Shown here: positions 6,526 through 14,288 of the stretch, piece by piece
How positions within the stretch are numbered: position 1 is the stretch's first letter
Layout: each line of letters opens with the position of its first letter
Notes under the pieces: generated by a model
Databases searched by the model: none
Seen by the model: the letters and a program-made list of their open reading frames with translations, nothing else
What the model was told of the DNA's origin: nothing
Assembly: GCA_964501905.1 (NCBI GenBank)
Contig: CAZCTW010000003.1
Span: 1 to 64,000, forward strand
From: B69-G16 sp964501905
GTDB taxonomy: Archaea; Thermoproteota; Thermoprotei; Thermofilales; B69-G16
Direction: 5' to 3'
Length of the DNA stretch: 64,000 nt
Translations under genes and position numbers: made by a program

Positions 6526-7974
6526 TCACTCGAGGACCTTAGCCAGTATCGGATACATTTCCAGCGCTTGTTCCCTAGCTAGTATCTGTTGATATTGCAC
6601 GAGTATACCTACCATCAACAAGATTCCTATGCCGGAGCCCAATACGCCGAGTAAATCGCTTACCACAGCGATTATACCTATCAATAGACCACTTAGGATA
6701 GTTAAGGGCCACACGTATCTGGAGAATAGAGAGGTTAAAACTCTAGTCGATTTCCTAAAGCCGGGTATCTGGAGGCCGGCTTCCACTAGTTGTTGAGCTT
6801 GCGTCCTTGGGTCCATTCCCGAAGTTTCTACCCACGCTATTGCGAAGAGGACGGAGAACCCTATGAACATCAGCGAGTATATGGCTACGTGGACCGGATC
6901 TTCGAAAATAGCCCATATAGACCTGGGCGGACTTATGTAGTAGACTAGCGAGCCTGGGAGCGGGATTAAGTTGCCTCTCTCCGTCTGGTTATACATGGCT
7001 ATGATGTTAAACCAAGTGTTATCGTTGTTGGGGTTAAACCTAGGCCAGAGGGCTTGGGCGAAGATGTGTATGTCGGCGTAAAGCGCCGAGACCAATATGA
7101 CCGGGAGGTTTGAGACGTAAAGGAATTTTAGAGGTATTTTAGACCTAAGTCCTCCATACCTGGAGACGGAGATGGGTATCTCTATCCGCATGCTCTCTAC
7201 ATAGGCAAGTAAGAGAATGAAAGCTATCATCGTGATTAAGCCTAAGAGGTCGGGGAAGCCGGTCTTCCTAACTACTACTTGGCTAGCGGGTGTCCAGTTT
7301 CCGGTGGATATCCCAATGCTCAGGGCGTATATCGCCGATGAGATAACGCCATAATACAAACCGTCTTCTAAGGGACCGATTGGCGAGAAGAGCTCCCAGA
7401 ATATCTGCTGAGCCACACCAGCTGCTATGAACAGGCTTATGCCGCTGCCTACTCCCCACCCTTTTTGGAGCAATTCGTCCATGAGGAGGATTATCGTGCT
7501 GGCTACGAAAAGTTGAACGAAAACCAGAGCGGCTTTCTCGAATGTTAGTGGGCCATAGGCGCCGCCCACTATATATGCTAAAGCTTCTATAGCTGCAAAC
7601 GCCATAGCCAGCAATTTCTCAACTCCTGAGAAGAGCTTTCTGCCCTCGGGAGTTGTCAAGTCTATGTCTACGATCTTGCTGCCGACGAGTAGCTGCCAGA
7701 TAAGCCCTGCCGTTACTATAGGGCCTATCCCTAGCTCAAGCAGGGTACCCCGGCGTGAAGCCATTATAATCTGGAAAAAGAGCAGTTGTTGATATTGAGC
7801 TTGAGCCCATGGAATTCCATATAGCGGTATCTGAGACATTGCAAAGTAAATTAGCAAAACGACGCCAGTCCAGAAAAGCCGTTCCTTTAGGCTTAGCCTG
7901 TAAGCCGGTTTCTCAACTTCTGGCAGGAATCGGAAAATAGGGCTAAGAGTTTCGTACGCTCCCACTTCTATCAC
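6526..7974 (-). CDS. secY: Protein translocase subunit SecY
   Basis: The 482-aa central channel of the Sec61/SecYEG translocon, a membrane protein with the usual ten segments. Family hallmarks include the N-terminal amphipathic region with RLSLKERLFWTGVVLL, the plug and TM2 area GIGPIVTAGLIWQLL, and the cytoplasmic loop before TM7 with RIEIPISVSRYGG. The start overlaps the end of L15 by 4 bases (ATGA type), the standard archaeal L15-SecY coupling. In many archaea adenylate kinase follows secY; here the next gene is a small winged-helix protein, and adkA is some 54 kb away. Confidence 0.96.
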   Translation of the reverse strand: MIEVGAYETLSPIFRFLPEVEKPAYRLSLKERLFWTGVVLLIYFAMSQIPLYGIPWAQAQYQQLLFFQIIMASRRGTLLELGIGPIVTAGLIWQLLVGSKIVDIDLTTPEGRKLFSGVEKLLAMAFAAIEALAYIVGGAYGPLTFEKAALVFVQLFVASTIILLMDELLQKGWGVGSGISLFIAAGVAQQIFWELFSPIGPLEDGLYYGVISSAIYALSIGISTGNWTPASQVVVRKTGFPDLLGLITMIAFILLLAYVESMRIEIPISVSRYGGLRSKIPLKFLYVSNLPVILVSALYADIHIFAQALWPRFNPNNDNTWFNIIAMYNQTERGNLIPLPGSLVYYISPPRSIWAIFEDPVHVAIYSLMFIGFSVLFAIAWVETSGMDPRTQAQQLVEAGLQIPGFRKSTRVLTSLFSRYVWPLTILSGLLIGIIAVVSDLLGVLGSGIGILLMVGILVQYQQILAREQALEMYPILAKVLE

Positions 7975-8417
7975 CCTCTCAGAACTTCAACTTTCCCTCC
8001 AACCTCCTCTACCTTCTCGATCGCCGTCTTGGAAGCGTACATAGTCTTGATAAGAAGAGCTTGAGTTACGCGTCCTCGCCCAAGCAGTTTAGTATACCCC
8101 AGCTTAGTGAGATCCACGGAAATCTTCCCCTCAACGGTATCGACTAAGCCCTTACTCTGCAATACAGGTATCAACTCGTCGAGTTCGCCTAGGTTAATCC
8201 ACCTGTGCTCGGGAACCATTTCTGGAGGCCTAGTAAAACCGTGTTTCCCGAACATGTCGAGGGCATACTTTACGGTCCATGTCCACTTGTGCTTATGGTA
8301 GCCTACTCTTCCGCGTCCTGCTTTTCTACCGCGTCGCCTATGCTGGCCTACTCTTCCCCATCCGTACGTCCTCGATCCCCTATAGTACTTCCTTTTCTTT
8401 TCCCTTCTGACGACCAT
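7971..8417 (-). CDS. rpl15: 50S ribosomal protein L15 (uL15)
   Basis: Large-subunit protein, 148 aa from the chosen start. The N-terminal block REKKRKYYRGSRTYGWG and the glycine/arginine-rich GQHRRRGRKAGRGRVG identify it, as does the C-terminal LGRGRVTQALLIK. The frame is open to 8480, but the ATG at 8417 follows GGGTGGAGTTA and matches the usual N-terminus, so it is preferred. It is translationally coupled to secY and diverges from rps5, whereas in most archaea S5 and L30 precede it on the same strand. Confidence 0.96.
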   Translation of the reverse strand: MVVRREKKRKYYRGSRTYGWGRVGQHRRRGRKAGRGRVGYHKHKWTWTVKYALDMFGKHGFTRPPEMVPEHRWINLGELDELIPVLQSKGLVDTVEGKISVDLTKLGYTKLLGRGRVTQALLIKTMYASKTAIEKVEEVGGKVEVLRG

Positions 8418-8556
8418 TAACTCCACCCGCTCAATCCCTAGATGGCTTAAAACTAATATATATTTGTTCTCGAGGGCCATTTACCGCCCTAAGCTTATCA
8501 ACTTATGACATGCTGAGTGTCGCAGCGTGTATACGCGGCTTCGTTTATCCGAAAAG

Positions 8557-8600
8557 CTTAAAATATAAAATGCGTAGAATGGTTAGACGCGTGGTGGTAG
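8557..8600 (+). promoter_or_regulatory. Promoter and ribosome binding site of the S5-L30 pair
   Basis: TTAAAATATA at about 8558-8567 preceded by the purine-rich CGAAAAG gives a TATA/BRE arrangement. Transcription would begin near 8588. GGTGGTAGG at 8592-8600 lies just before the ATG at 8602. The inverted S5-L30 pair therefore has its own promoter. Confidence 0.55.
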
Positions 8601-8601
8601 G

Positions 8602-9216
8602 ATGTCAACGCTAGACTACTGGAAGCCGCGGACCAGGCTTGGAATGCTGGTGAAAGAAGGAAAGATAGTATCGATAGACCAGATATTCGAAATGAACTTG
8701 CCGATAAAAGAGGTGGAAATAGTAGATGCCCTGCTCCCCGACCTTAAGCACGAGGTCATAAACGTGAATCTGGTCCAGCGCCAAACCGACGCAGGAGAAG
8801 TCAGCAGGTTTCAGGTAACTGTAGCTGTGGGAAACGAGGATGGCTATGTTGGAGTCGGCATGGGGAAGGCTAAGCAGATAAGAGAAGCTATCGAGAAGGC
8901 TATTAAAGACGCTAAGATGAACATAATCCCGGTTAGGAGGGGTTGCGGTAGCTGGGAGTGCCTCTGCGGCGAGCCTCACAGCATACCCTTCAACGTAATG
9001 GGAAAGAGTGGAAGCGTTGAGATACTGCTTATACCAGCGCCCAAGGGCGTGGGCTTGGTCGCTGGCGACGTGGCTAAAGTTGTTCTGCGCTTAGCAGGAA
9101 TAAAGGATATATGGACCAGAAGTAGAGGAGAGACGAGGACGGCTCATAATATGGCTAAGGCCGTTTATAACGCTTTAAAGTCCACCTACGCTTTCAAAGT
9201 TCCTTCAGAATGGTAG
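8602..9216 (+). CDS. rps5: 30S ribosomal protein S5 (uS5)
   Basis: Small-subunit protein involved in decoding fidelity and helicase-like unwinding at the mRNA entry, 204 aa. The double-stranded RNA-binding core VAVGNEDGYVGVGMGKAKQ and the archaeal cysteine-containing stretch RRGCGSWECLCGEPHS are intact, followed by the second domain with APKGVGLVAGDVAK. It is on the plus strand, opposite to its usual neighbours L18 and L15, which flank it on the minus strand. It is followed by L30 after 18 bases. Confidence 0.97.
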   Translation: MSTLDYWKPRTRLGMLVKEGKIVSIDQIFEMNLPIKEVEIVDALLPDLKHEVINVNLVQRQTDAGEVSRFQVTVAVGNEDGYVGVGMGKAKQIREAIEKAIKDAKMNIIPVRRGCGSWECLCGEPHSIPFNVMGKSGSVEILLIPAPKGVGLVAGDVAKVVLRLAGIKDIWTRSRGETRTAHNMAKAVYNALKSTYAFKVPSEW

Positions 9217-9234
9217 AAGCGGAAGTGAGCCTAG

Positions 9235-9702
9235 ATGACTCTGTTATTAGTAATTAGGCTTAAAGGCGAGTCGGGCAGGAGGCCGGAAGAGAGGAAAACC
9301 CTAGAATTGCTAAGACTTCACAGAAAGTTCCACGCCGTACTGGTGAGGGACACGCCGCCGTATAGAGGAATGCTCAAAGTATTAGACCATGTAGCCACTT
9401 GGGGGGAGATAAACGAACAGACGTTAGCGAAGCTCATAGAGAAACGCGGCTATTTAACAGGCAATAAGAGGATTACCTTAGAGTACCTTAAAAAGCTAGG
9501 TTATAACAGTTTTGAAGAGCTGGCTCGCGACCTAATAGAGGGGAGAAAGAAGATCACTGATATTCCGGGGCTAAAGCCTGTCTTCAGACTGCGGCCTCCT
9601 AAAGGAGGGTTTGAAGGTACCATAAAAAAACACTATAGAGAAGGCGGAGAAACGGGCTATAGGGGAGAAGCAATAAACGAACTCGTTCTAAGGATGATTT
9701 AA
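9235..9702 (+). CDS. rpl30: 50S ribosomal protein L30 (uL30)
   Basis: Large-subunit protein of the long archaeal L30/L7e type, 155 aa. The N-terminal LLVIRLKGESGRRPEERKTL and TPPYRGMLKVLDHVATWGEI are typical. It pairs with S5 on the plus strand. Its TAA at 9700-9702 overlaps the stop codon of L18 on the other strand at 9699-9701, so the two operons converge without any spacer. Confidence 0.95.
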   Translation: MTLLLVIRLKGESGRRPEERKTLELLRLHRKFHAVLVRDTPPYRGMLKVLDHVATWGEINEQTLAKLIEKRGYLTGNKRITLEYLKKLGYNSFEELARDLIEGRKKITDIPGLKPVFRLRPPKGGFEGTIKKHYREGGETGYRGEAINELVLRMI

Positions 9703-10295
9703 GAAGAGAAAGCTTTGACAATCTTCTCTTTAATAGCTTCAAAATGCTCCGGAAGGTTTTCCGGAGGTATTTCTCTACTTAAGTAAGAAGAGAACTGCCT
9801 CTGATAGCGATCTGGATTCTCTTCCTTTAAAACCTTCGCGTAGTTAGCTATGTGCTCTCCTTTTATTCTATCCTCAGAGGGCAGCATGTCTTCTCTTACC
9901 GGTATTTTAAGTCCTGAATCAAGAGCGCCTTTTACAGCGGCGTAGATTACCCCACCTCGAGTTGATCTATGCAACCCTATATCCAGTATAGCCTCTTTCA
10001 CGTTTTTCTTAAGGGCTTTATAGCCGATTATCAATCCAAGCAGGTAAGCAACGGGAGTATTACAGGTACCCCCCTTCCAACCGTAATCCCTGACCAACTC
10101 TCTAGAGTGCGCTGAAGCTAGGATTACGTCGCCTTGAGGCTCTGCCTCCGCGATTTGGACGATTATATGCCTGTTAGATTTTCTCACCACGAGCCTGGGC
10201 TTCCCTGAAATAACTAAAGCTCGTCTTTTACGATAATTAGTTAATCCTTTTCTCCTGCGTTTAAACGGAACCTTATACCTAGCGCCTCTCGCCAA
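9699..10295 (-). CDS. rpl18: 50S ribosomal protein L18 (uL18)
   Basis: A 5S rRNA-binding protein, 198 aa, the long archaeal/eukaryotic L5e form. MARGARYKVPFKRRRKG at the start and KPRLVVRKSNRHIIVQI and GLHRSTRGGVIYAAVKGALD further on identify it. It is the last gene of the minus-strand L24-to-L18 run and follows L19e after one base. In the standard archaeal order S5 would come next on the same strand; here S5-L30 are inverted and the stops collide. Confidence 0.96.
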   Translation of the reverse strand: MARGARYKVPFKRRRKGLTNYRKRRALVISGKPRLVVRKSNRHIIVQIAEAEPQGDVILASAHSRELVRDYGWKGGTCNTPVAYLLGLIIGYKALKKNVKEAILDIGLHRSTRGGVIYAAVKGALDSGLKIPVREDMLPSEDRIKGEHIANYAKVLKEENPDRYQRQFSSYLSREIPPENLPEHFEAIKEKIVKAFSS

Positions 10296-10296
10296 G

Positions 10297-10755
10297 TTAC
10301 AACCGCCTCTTCTTAATCAATTTATGTTCTTTAATATACAGTTTTAAGTGGGCTATACTCCTGAAGAATCCTCCCTTAGACAGCCTGTATAGGCGTCTAT
10401 AGGTCTTCTTGTCTATAAGCCTACGCTCTCTCAGGTTTTTAAGAAACTTCCTCTGCGCTCTAATCTTAGAAATCCACAAATCCTTCTCGTCAAACCTAGG
10501 ACCTTTCCTCTTACCCTGCCCCCTCCTTCGTCCCCTTTTCTTCTTCTCCTTTCTTATTCTTATCCGTCCTCTGGAGGGAGTGCTAGGCGATAGTTTCCTT
10601 ATCACGCCGTCATGAATTAACTTCCTAACCTGCTCTCGAGAAACTACGTCGTAGAGTTCGCCTGCTCTCTCTGGGTCTATCCATACTCTGCTTTCTCCAA
10701 CTTTAAGTATTTCCGCGGCCATTCTCTTTATAGTCCTCATAGTCATGGAAGACAC
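10297..10755 (-). CDS. rpl19e: 50S ribosomal protein L19e (eL19)
   Basis: A 152-aa archaeal/eukaryotic-specific large-subunit protein. The RMAAEILKVGESRVWIDPE start and the long basic helix with GRRRGQGKRKGPRFDEKDLW identify it. Three methionines within the first six residues leave the exact start open; the first gives MSSMTMRTIKRM. It lies one base from L32e and one base from L18. Confidence 0.96.
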   Translation of the reverse strand: MSSMTMRTIKRMAAEILKVGESRVWIDPERAGELYDVVSREQVRKLIHDGVIRKLSPSTPSRGRIRIRKEKKKRGRRRGQGKRKGPRFDEKDLWISKIRAQRKFLKNLRERRLIDKKTYRRLYRLSKGGFFRSIAHLKLYIKEHKLIKKRRL

Positions 10756-10756
10756 C

Positions 10757-11149
10757 TCACGCGTTTAAAACCTTTAACCCTATTTCCCTAGCCCTTTTAA
10801 GTATTTCTGCTTCTTTCCTTTTGCCAACCGTAGACGCTATCCTGACGACGTGAACTTTAGGATCTAGCTTTTCTAGCTCTTTCACGTTGTGTACGAGAAC
10901 CTCTATACGCCCGCAAGGATGGAAGCCTCTAACGAGTTTAGGCTTCCGGTAGCCTATTTTTACCCTAGCTGGAAATCCCTTTTTCTCCCATTTTATCTTG
11001 TTATCAAGAGTCCTGGGATGTCTCCATCCATCTCCAAGTCTTGGAAGTCTCCATGAATTCATTCGGATGAAATCGGGTTTTTTCTTCTTCAACAAACTTC
11101 TTACTCTAAGTAACCTCTTTACTTCGCGTTCAGATACTTCAGTAGACAT
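10757..11149 (-). CDS. rpl32e: 50S ribosomal protein L32e (eL32)
   Basis: A 130-aa archaeal/eukaryotic-specific large-subunit protein. The core MNSWRLPRLGDGWRHPR with the following KGFPARVKIGYRKPK is diagnostic. Its start overlaps the end of S8 by 11 bases. In nearly all archaeal clusters I know of, L6 lies between S8 and L32e; here nothing does, and the overlap shows that no remnant remains. Confidence 0.96.
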   Translation of the reverse strand: MSTEVSEREVKRLLRVRSLLKKKKPDFIRMNSWRLPRLGDGWRHPRTLDNKIKWEKKGFPARVKIGYRKPKLVRGFHPCGRIEVLVHNVKELEKLDPKVHVVRIASTVGKRKEAEILKRAREIGLKVLNA

Positions 11150-11531
11150 ATGCTACTAGCACCCCGCCTATTCCCATTTCTTTAGCTTCTATATGGCTCA
11201 TAACTCCCTTGGACGTAGAGACTATTAGTATTCCTATATCTCTAGATGGCAGGAACTTCTTCTCCCATTCGACGAAGTCGTCTTTCTTAACAGGGAATCT
11301 AGGCTTAATTACTCCGCACTTGTTAATCCGCCCCAGTAATTGTATCCTGAATTTACCCGCTCTGCCATCGTCTATGTACTCGAACTCGCCTATGTAGCCA
11401 TACTTCTGCATAACCCTCAGTACCTGCGCTATAAACTTAGACGCTGGATAGACTACGCACTCCTTTTTACCTCTCATTTCGTTGTTCATTATAGTCGAGA
11501 GAGCGTTCGCTAAGTTATCTATGACAACCAT
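11139..11531 (-). CDS. rps8: 30S ribosomal protein S8 (uS8)
   Basis: A primary 16S rRNA-binding protein, 130 aa, archaeal length. MVVIDNLANALSTIMNNEMRG at the start and DIGILIVSTSKGVMSHIEA at the C-terminal RNA-binding half are typical. The ATG at 11531 follows GGAGGAGAAC. It follows the small S14 gene after 9 bases and overlaps L32e at its end. Confidence 0.96.
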   Translation of the reverse strand: MVVIDNLANALSTIMNNEMRGKKECVVYPASKFIAQVLRVMQKYGYIGEFEYIDDGRAGKFRIQLLGRINKCGVIKPRFPVKKDDFVEWEKKFLPSRDIGILIVSTSKGVMSHIEAKEMGIGGVLVAYVY

Positions 11532-11540
11532 GTTCTCCTC

Positions 11541-11705
11541 CTACATGTATTTCTTAAATCCTATAATTTCAGCTACTTCTCTAAAACATCTCCTGCACAG
11601 ATTTAAACCATAAATTCTTATTAACGCTTCATGAGTTCCGCATCTGACGCATCTCCTTGATCCCTTGCCGTACTTTCTCTCCTTAGGGGGTTTTATCTTT
11701 CCCAT
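11541..11705 (-). CDS. rps14: 30S ribosomal protein S14 (uS14, zinc form)
   Basis: A 54-aa small-subunit protein. ATG at 11705, TAG at 11541. The product starts MGKIKPPKERKYGKGSRRC and has a four-cysteine zinc site at C19, C22, C37 and C40 (CVRC and CRRC), as in archaeal S14. It ends EIIGFKKYM. It lies 2 bases behind L5 and 9 bases before S8, exactly its usual place. Confidence 0.95.
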   Translation of the reverse strand: MGKIKPPKERKYGKGSRRCVRCGTHEALIRIYGLNLCRRCFREVAEIIGFKKYM

Positions 11706-11707
11706 TA

Positions 11708-12265
11708 CTACCACCTCCTTACTTTCTTCTTCACAACTTTAGCTCCTAAAACCTTAGTTATAAATTCTATTGCCTCCTCTTTAGTTACTCTATGCCTTCT
11801 CGGTATCCTAGATCTAGCTCTCCTCCGCCTCATCACGCGGTATCCAGGTCTCTCGAGAGCAACTATGACATCGAAGCCGAATATCCCGACCGCGGGGTCG
11901 TATTTCACTCCGGGCAGGTATATATGCTCTTTGACTCCAAAGGCGAAGTTGCCGTACTTGTCGATGCTGGATTCGAGGATTTCGTTGTCTACGGCTTCAA
12001 GAGCTTTCTTAAGGAACTCGAAGGCTTTTCTACCGCGGAGAGTGACCATACATGCTATATTTTCTCCCTTTTTAATCCCAAACTCTTTTATTGTCCTCTT
12101 AGCTTTCCTTAAACTAGGCTTCTGGCCCGTAAGTTCCTTTAAAACCTTAACAGCATTCGCTAACCTCTCGCCAGACTCGCCAACTGCCATATTAACTACT
12201 ACTTTTCCAAGAATCACTCTCCTCATGGGATGTCCAGTTTCAAGATAAATCTTCTCCTCAGACAT
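11708..12265 (-). CDS. rpl5: 50S ribosomal protein L5 (uL5)
   Basis: A 5S rRNA-binding protein that also contacts P-site tRNA, 185 aa from the chosen start. GKVVVNMAVGESGERL near the N-terminus and VGIFGFDVIVALERPGYR in the centre are family signatures. The ATG at 12265 follows GGAGTGGT at the right distance; a GTG nine bases further up is possible. The site overlaps the end of S4e, implying coupled translation. Confidence 0.96.
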   Translation of the reverse strand: MSEEKIYLETGHPMRRVILGKVVVNMAVGESGERLANAVKVLKELTGQKPSLRKAKRTIKEFGIKKGENIACMVTLRGRKAFEFLKKALEAVDNEILESSIDKYGNFAFGVKEHIYLPGVKYDPAVGIFGFDVIVALERPGYRVMRRRRARSRIPRRHRVTKEEAIEFITKVLGAKVVKKKVRRW

Positions 12266-12267
12266 AT

Positions 12268-13023
12268 CTACCACTCCGGCAGGCTTATTAGGGGCTCATT
12301 CTTCCCAATGGCGAAGATATAGTCAAGGATTGTAGCTTTCTTGTTGCCATTTTCATCCGTGACAATTACCGCTGCTTTTTTTCTCTTAAAGACCTGCTTT
12401 ATTTCCTCTATTCTACCGACTGTTCCCACGTGAGAACCGTCTATTATATAGACTAGCGTTCCCTTCTCTAGCTTCACGTGGTCTAGTATTTCCTGTTTGG
12501 GTATAGCGAGTTTAATAGTATCTAGCGTTTTGTAAACGTCTTCCTCTGGCTCCATGGGATTGGCTAAATGTATCAAGCAGTTACGGCCATCGTGAAGGTT
12601 CAATTGTAGGTTTCCTCCCTTAACCATGGTCTTATTCTCGATCCTACAGAGTTTAAATCCGGCCTCTTTTTCATCTATCTGATGGAGCCACAAGAACTTC
12701 TGTGGGTGAGGCATTATCCTGAAATATTCTCCCGTCGGCTTAATGTGGATGACGTCCATGAGCCCAACTGGATACTTGTAATCTTTCACTATTTTGCCAT
12801 CAACTTCTATTTTACCCTCGCTAAGCACTCTCCTTGTCTCCCGCATAGACGAGGTATAGCCTAGGATATCTCTTATGATAATGCCCAGAGGTATACATCT
12901 GCGGAGAGGATGAGGTCCGGGACTGGGCTTTATAGTCCACTTAAATTCCTTTCTTAGTATGGGCCAGTACCAGGGAGCTCTAGCTCTCGATAAGTGTCTT
13001 AAGCTACCTCTAATATCCTTCAC
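12268..13023 (-). CDS. rps4e: 30S ribosomal protein S4e (eS4)
   Basis: A 251-aa archaeal/eukaryotic-specific small-subunit protein with an S4-like RNA-binding domain (RRVLSEGKIEVDGKIV near residues 64-79) and a KOW motif (KGTLVYIIDGSHVGTVGRI). MKDIRGSLRHLSRARAPWYWP is the usual start. It overlaps L24 by 4 bases and L5 follows. Confidence 0.96.
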   Translation of the reverse strand: MKDIRGSLRHLSRARAPWYWPILRKEFKWTIKPSPGPHPLRRCIPLGIIIRDILGYTSSMRETRRVLSEGKIEVDGKIVKDYKYPVGLMDVIHIKPTGEYFRIMPHPQKFLWLHQIDEKEAGFKLCRIENKTMVKGGNLQLNLHDGRNCLIHLANPMEPEEDVYKTLDTIKLAIPKQEILDHVKLEKGTLVYIIDGSHVGTVGRIEEIKQVFKRKKAAVIVTDENGNKKATILDYIFAIGKNEPLISLPEW

Positions 13024-13403
13024 TTCACCTTACCCCCTTTACGTCTTATAATCTCCTTTCTCTTCTCGTCCGAAAGATCGAGCTTAGTTATCATAACTTT
13101 AGATGCATGAATGGGAATAAAAACTTCAGTCCCGTCGACCTTCCTCCTGGTGACGCCTTCGACGTATATCCTAGCTTTTTTAAAGCTGACTCTAACCACT
13201 CTACCCTCGTGGCCGGCGTATTCCCCTCTAAGAATAAGCACAGTATCTCCCTTTCTGACAGGCAATCGTTTGATGCCATACTCCCTCCTCAGCGTAGGAG
13301 CCAGGGGTGCTGTCAAAAACTTACGCCTAATGTGGAGTGGGGCATTTAACATCCTCTTTCTGACTTTTCTAGGCTGTGACGTTTCTCGACCCATACTTTG
13401 CAC
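13020..13403 (-). CDS. rpl24: 50S ribosomal protein L24 (uL24)
   Basis: An assembly-initiating large-subunit protein near the tunnel exit, 127 aa. It has the KOW motif KGDTVLILRGEYAGHEGRVV. MGRETSQPRKVRKRMLNAPLH begins three codons into the frame and may be the real start. It is the first gene of its run; L14 and S17, which normally precede it, are absent and the neighbour is a divergent electron-transfer operon. Confidence 0.95.
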   Translation of the reverse strand: MQSMGRETSQPRKVRKRMLNAPLHIRRKFLTAPLAPTLRREYGIKRLPVRKGDTVLILRGEYAGHEGRVVRVSFKKARIYVEGVTRRKVDGTEVFIPIHASKVMITKLDLSDEKRKEIIRRKGGKVK

Positions 13404-13493
13404 TCCCTCACAACATAAAAAATCATCAATATAAACATTACTTACTTAAAAATGAGCAGAACTTTAATGAGATGCTAGCACTATATCAAATCG

Positions 13494-14288
13494 ATGGGGC
13501 TTCACATTGTCGTGCCCATTAAACAAGTTCCAGACATAGAGAAAGTAAAGTTTGACGTTGAAATAGGGAGAATAGATAGGAGCTCTGCGCCGGGCGAGAC
13601 TAACCCTTTCGACTTGAACGCGTTAGAAGCCGCTGTTCAGATAAAGGAGAAATTGGGAGGAACGGTCACGGCTATAAGCATGGGTCCTCTTCAAGCTCAA
13701 TCTACGCTAAGGGATGCACTGTCGAGAGGCGCCGATAGGGCGATACTCCTGTCCGACGTAAGATTCTCTGGAGCCGATACTCTAGCTACTTCTTACACCC
13801 TGGCGTGTGCTATAAGGAAGTTAGGAAGATTCGATCTCATAATTTGTGGAGAAAAAACGGTGGATGGGGATACCGGGCAAGTAGGCCCGGAGCTCGCCGA
13901 GCACCTCGATATCCCTCATGTAGCATACGTCTCTGAAATAAGAAAAGTCTCGGAAGAGAAAATAGTGGTGGTCTCAGATATGGGCGACGCCTACTACTTA
14001 GTTGAGGTAAGGCTGCCGGCTCTCATTACGGTGACCAAGGATATAAATACTCCAAGGCTTCCCACCTTGCGTGACAAGCTTAAGGCGAGGAAGGCTAAGA
14101 TAGAAGTGTGGACGGCCGACAATCTAGCGGATGTCGCCGATGTAAGCAGATTTGGGCTTTCAGGCTCCCCGACCACCGTATACGAAATCACTTTCCCCGC
14201 CGAAAAAGGGAAGAATGTGAAAATTCTCAGAGGTGAAGACGCCGTAAATGAACTTTTAGAAATTCTCGAGGAGAGGGGATTTTTGTGA
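13494..14288 (+). CDS. etfB: Electron transfer flavoprotein beta subunit
   Basis: EtfB, 264 aa, forms with EtfA a soluble FAD heterodimer that passes electrons between dehydrogenases and other carriers. The N-terminal MGLHIVVPIKQVPDIEKVKFD, the loop ETNPFDLNALEAAVQIKE and CGEKTVDGDTGQVGPELAE are family signatures. The last segment lies by the second nucleotide site, which binds AMP in simple ETFs and FAD in bifurcating ones. It overlaps etfA by GTGA, and an FAD-dependent 2-hydroxyacid dehydrogenase follows. Confidence 0.93.
   Translation: MGLHIVVPIKQVPDIEKVKFDVEIGRIDRSSAPGETNPFDLNALEAAVQIKEKLGGTVTAISMGPLQAQSTLRDALSRGADRAILLSDVRFSGADTLATSYTLACAIRKLGRFDLIICGEKTVDGDTGQVGPELAEHLDIPHVAYVSEIRKVSEEKIVVVSDMGDAYYLVEVRLPALITVTKDINTPRLPTLRDKLKARKAKIEVWTADNLADVADVSRFGLSGSPTTVYEITFPAEKGKNVKILRGEDAVNELLEILEERGFL

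Noticed and set aside
8611..8979. 122-codon minus-strand frame opposite S5
   Set aside because: Shadow of S5; no ribosome binding site and no recognisable domain.
11792..12248. Two plus-strand frames over 100 codons opposite L5
   Set aside because: They lie antisense to the clear L5 gene, have no start signals, and show L5 codon periodicity on the other strand.
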